From the NCBI RefSeq assembly GCF_904849725.1, contig NC_058518.1, forward strand, positions 509,751,225 through 509,815,224: DNA of 64,000 nt, written 5' to 3'. The position numbers and the translations under genes are program-made. This document shows positions 61,521 through 64,000 of the stretch, in pieces. The notes under the pieces are model-generated. The model was not told where the DNA came from, searched no databases, and was given only the letters and a program-made list of their open reading frames with translations. The DNA comes from Hordeum vulgare subsp. vulgare (Eukaryota; Streptophyta; Magnoliopsida; Poales; Poaceae). Each line of letters starts with the position of its first letter. The stretch's first letter is position 1.

Positions 61521-63532
61521 AGGAAAAAACATGTGTTTCTATTTCTTTTCTATCGTCTAAGGCACAATTTTTTTCGATTTCGTGAAAATAAAGTTCGTCA
61601 AAACCTATCAATATGGATCTAGTTTTTAAGATCTCGACGTGAGAAACCCAACGATGAAAACGGTTTAAGATTTGAACGCATGGTTTAGTAGATAGAACAT
61701 TTTGAAAATATGGAACTACAAAAAAACAGAAAAATCCTAGGTTGCGACAAGTGGCACGCAATTAGTGCGCCACTTGTCGCAATCTGGAAAGGCGGGAGTA
61801 ATCGTTGAAAGATGTACCTCTCAACTAGTGATTTCGAGGGGTATGCTTTAGGGGAGCTCCTACCTGTCGCTCGTTGCGCCAAAAAGTCCCGAGCCGCACA
61901 GGGGGACGCCCCGCTAGACAGCCCACGTAGCTCACGACTGGGCCTGCTGCTTGTCACTGAAACATTTTGGAAAATAGAAACATTTTTTTGAAACGTAAAC
62001 ATTTTGTAAATTACGAAACAATATTTGGAAGAGGGAACACAATTTGAATTTCTCAAACAAAATTTGAATTCTTGAACTTTTTTAAAATTTGTGAACAATG
62101 TTTGAAACCGGAACATTTTCTAAAACTCCTAAGAAAATAAAAACGTGAACATTTTTTAACTTTAGGAACAAATTTTGAAATTTTCACGAAATTTTGAAAA
62201 AATGGAACATATTTCAAAGCTTTGAACATATCATGTAAAATAAAAAAATATTGTTTGAAAATACATAACGTTTTTAGAAAAAGCAAAAACATTATTCGAA
62301 TTCGAAGATCATTATTTGGAAATTCTGAACATTTCTATAAAATATGGAACATTTTCTGGAAATCCAACACATTTTTAAAAAACCAAAAAGAGTTTTCTAA
62401 ATCGATTTTTGTTTAAATCCATTACATTTTCTGAGTATCCAAAACATTTCTGGAGAATCTAGAATATTTTCTGAAAGTCGAGAATTATTGTTAAGAACTA
62501 AAAATATTTTCTCAATTTTAAGAACATCTTTGGAACATAAGGAACATGTTTTAATGTCCAGAACATGTTTTGAAAACCCAAAAATCTGTTTTTTGAAAAT
62601 CCAGAACATTTTTGAAACAGAAACAGAAAATAAAAAAGAAACAGGAAAGAAAAAAGAAAAATAAAGTTCAGGAACCTAAAAAAACAGCTGGAAACCATCC
62701 CACAATCGACTATCAGTTGTTCTACTACTGCTTCATCGGTCTTTTCTCCTAGCACGCCTTTTTATTTTTTCCATTAATCTTTCATTTTCTTTTTTCGTCT
62801 TTCATTTTTTATTCGGAAGGGCTTTGTTTTATTTTGTAATAACAAATTTGTTCGTTCTTTCTTTTTTAATTTGAACATTTTTTGTTTTTGTTCTTTTTCA
62901 AATTCGATGAACTCTTTTTAAAATTCGCTGAAGTTTTTTTTAAATCTGAGAACATTTTCAAATTTGATAAAAAAATTAAAATTTTCTGATCTTTTTTAAA
63001 AGAAAGAAACAAAATTTTCAAATATAGGAATTTGTTTTCTGAAATCGGTGAATTTTTTTTGAAAATTGTGATTTTATTTCAAAATCAAGGAACTATATTA
63101 AAAAAAATATGAACTCCTTTTAAAATCTGTGAACTTTTTTTGAAAACCGGTGAACATATTTGAAATTCGTGAATTTTTACCAAATTCAGTGAGCTATTTA
63201 TAAAAAATGAGGAACTATTTTTAAAATCAGTGAACATATTTGAAATTCGTGAACTTATTTCAAAATCAATGAACTATATTAAAAAAAAATTTGTTTTTCC
63301 GAAATTGACGATTTTTGTTCGAATTTTGTAAACTTTTTGAAAATCCATGAATATATTCTAAACATCTGTGAATATTTTTACATAATCATTGAACTTTTTG
63401 CAAATCTGATTCAATGCTTTCTAATTCAATAAAATTTTAATATATATTTTGTAATTCACGTTTTAAAATTAATGAATTGTTTTCAAAGCCGGCAACAGGA
63501 CGTCAGGAAATGTTTTATGGGCCGACCCACGG

Positions 63533-63575
63533 GGCGCCGCAGGCGCCAGAAGCGTGAATCGGCGCCTGCAGCGCC
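63533..63575. other. 15-bp GC-rich inverted repeat
   Basis: ggcgccgcaggcgcc (63533-63547) and ggcgcctgcagcgcc (63561-63575) pair with one mismatch around a 13-base loop. It could form a hairpin; no function is implied. Confidence 0.85.
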
Positions 63576-64000
63576 ATATAGGAGCTGGACCAGGCTTCGC
63601 AACGAGCAACGAATAGAAAATTCGATGCTTTAGGTCGCTACATACTCGCAAAATTTGCTAAAAAAAGTTAGGTACGAAATTCTTCAAGAAAAGACTATGT
63701 GTGAAATAGGTCTTTCCAGTAGCTATGAGCCGGTACGTCACAAGGAATGATAAATAAGGAGGAGTAGAGTTTTTGCAGTCGAGCTCGAGTGAACTCGGCT
63801 GAACAGTAAAATTCAAAAAATATTTATAAAATGTTCAAAAAAATCTGAATTTATTTATGACAAACATTTTAAGATCTTGCAAAGTTTGATCATGTAATCT
63901 CATTTGTGAAAGTCATGGCCGAAAAAAAATTCGATACTCTAAAAATGCTACTTTCGAAAGCATTTTAGAGCACTCATGTTTTTGTTTTTGTTTCTGTCAT

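Larger units (their letters stand above)
61003..64000. other. Noncoding DNA, probably degenerate DNA-transposon sequence (right side)
   Basis: No supported gene. It begins with GC-rich sequence (cccagcggtcactctcacg) that appears to continue the left flank at 50862, followed by a gaggcacg-motif cluster (61200-61520), then ~1.5 kb of AT-rich degenerate phrases (gaacattttt, gtgaactttttt), a GC-rich inverted repeat (63533-63575) and more AT-rich sequence. The style is that of Triticeae CACTA or Mutator-like elements; I cannot name the family, and no terminal CACTA motif is in view. Confidence 0.55.

Noticed and set aside
61336..61761. Minus-strand ORFs of 78-143 aa at 61.1-62.1 kb
   Set aside because: Low-complexity composition over degenerate repeats with no motif.
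48669..64000. Terminal CACTA motif or MULE ends to classify the flanking DNA
   Set aside because: I could not find a convincing terminus with a target duplication on either side, so only the general style is reported.

Overview
The window looks like repeat-dense heterochromatin from a Triticeae grass (wheat, Aegilops, rye or a relative). The reasons are a long head-to-tail array of a ~118-bp satellite whose layout matches, as I remember it, the pSc119.2 (118/120-bp) family; nested Gypsy and Copia LTR retrotransposons; a Stowaway MITE; and the AT-rich 'gaacattttt'-type degenerate sequence common in Triticeae DNA transposons. I see no ordinary host gene, no rRNA, no tRNA and no telomere repeat.

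Layout. (1) 1-5843 is the 3' part of a Gypsy element, probably Tat lineage. It holds a 71-bp tandem array (1-690), a spliced antisense gene with the 'putative gypsy type transposon' domain (minus strand, 4154 to 1076, seven exons, about 772 aa, no break seen), a 37-bp GC-rich minisatellite (~4650-4965) and a 3' LTR (5356-5843). (2) 5844-46305 is about 39.7 kb of 118-bp satellite, roughly 335 monomers, all in one orientation. It is interrupted once by an 801-bp foreign segment (17083-17883) flanked by a 7-bp direct repeat. The right half of the array is built from large, nearly identical blocks: a 5.16-kb tandem duplication (~22.94-28.10 and 28.10-33.26), further partial copies, a 1.62-kb block present at two places, and another block at 38.9-40.3 and 44.6-46.3. 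(3) 46306-~48668 is a 5'-truncated, frameshifted Copia element ending in a 3' LTR. (4) 48669-50862 and 61003-64000 are noncoding, AT-rich DNA that reads like the two sides of older DNA-transposon sequence; the left side carries a Stowaway MITE (49411-49501). (5) Between them, 50863-61002 is a full-length but decayed Athila-type Gypsy element: LTRs of 1528 and 1414 bp, a tRNA-Asp-type primer binding site, gag-protease, broken RT/RNaseH/integrase, an extra downstream ORF, and two copies of the polypurine tract motif.

How the parts relate. Nothing here forms a host pathway. The story is one of repeat evolution: a satellite array that grew by unequal exchange at several scales, was hit at its edges and inside by mobile elements, and sits beside an LTR element that itself carries three different tandem repeats. 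The most unusual pieces are the intact-looking antisense gene, the block structure of the satellite, and the 801-bp insertion that looks like a copied fragment of gene promoter and exon rather than a transposon.
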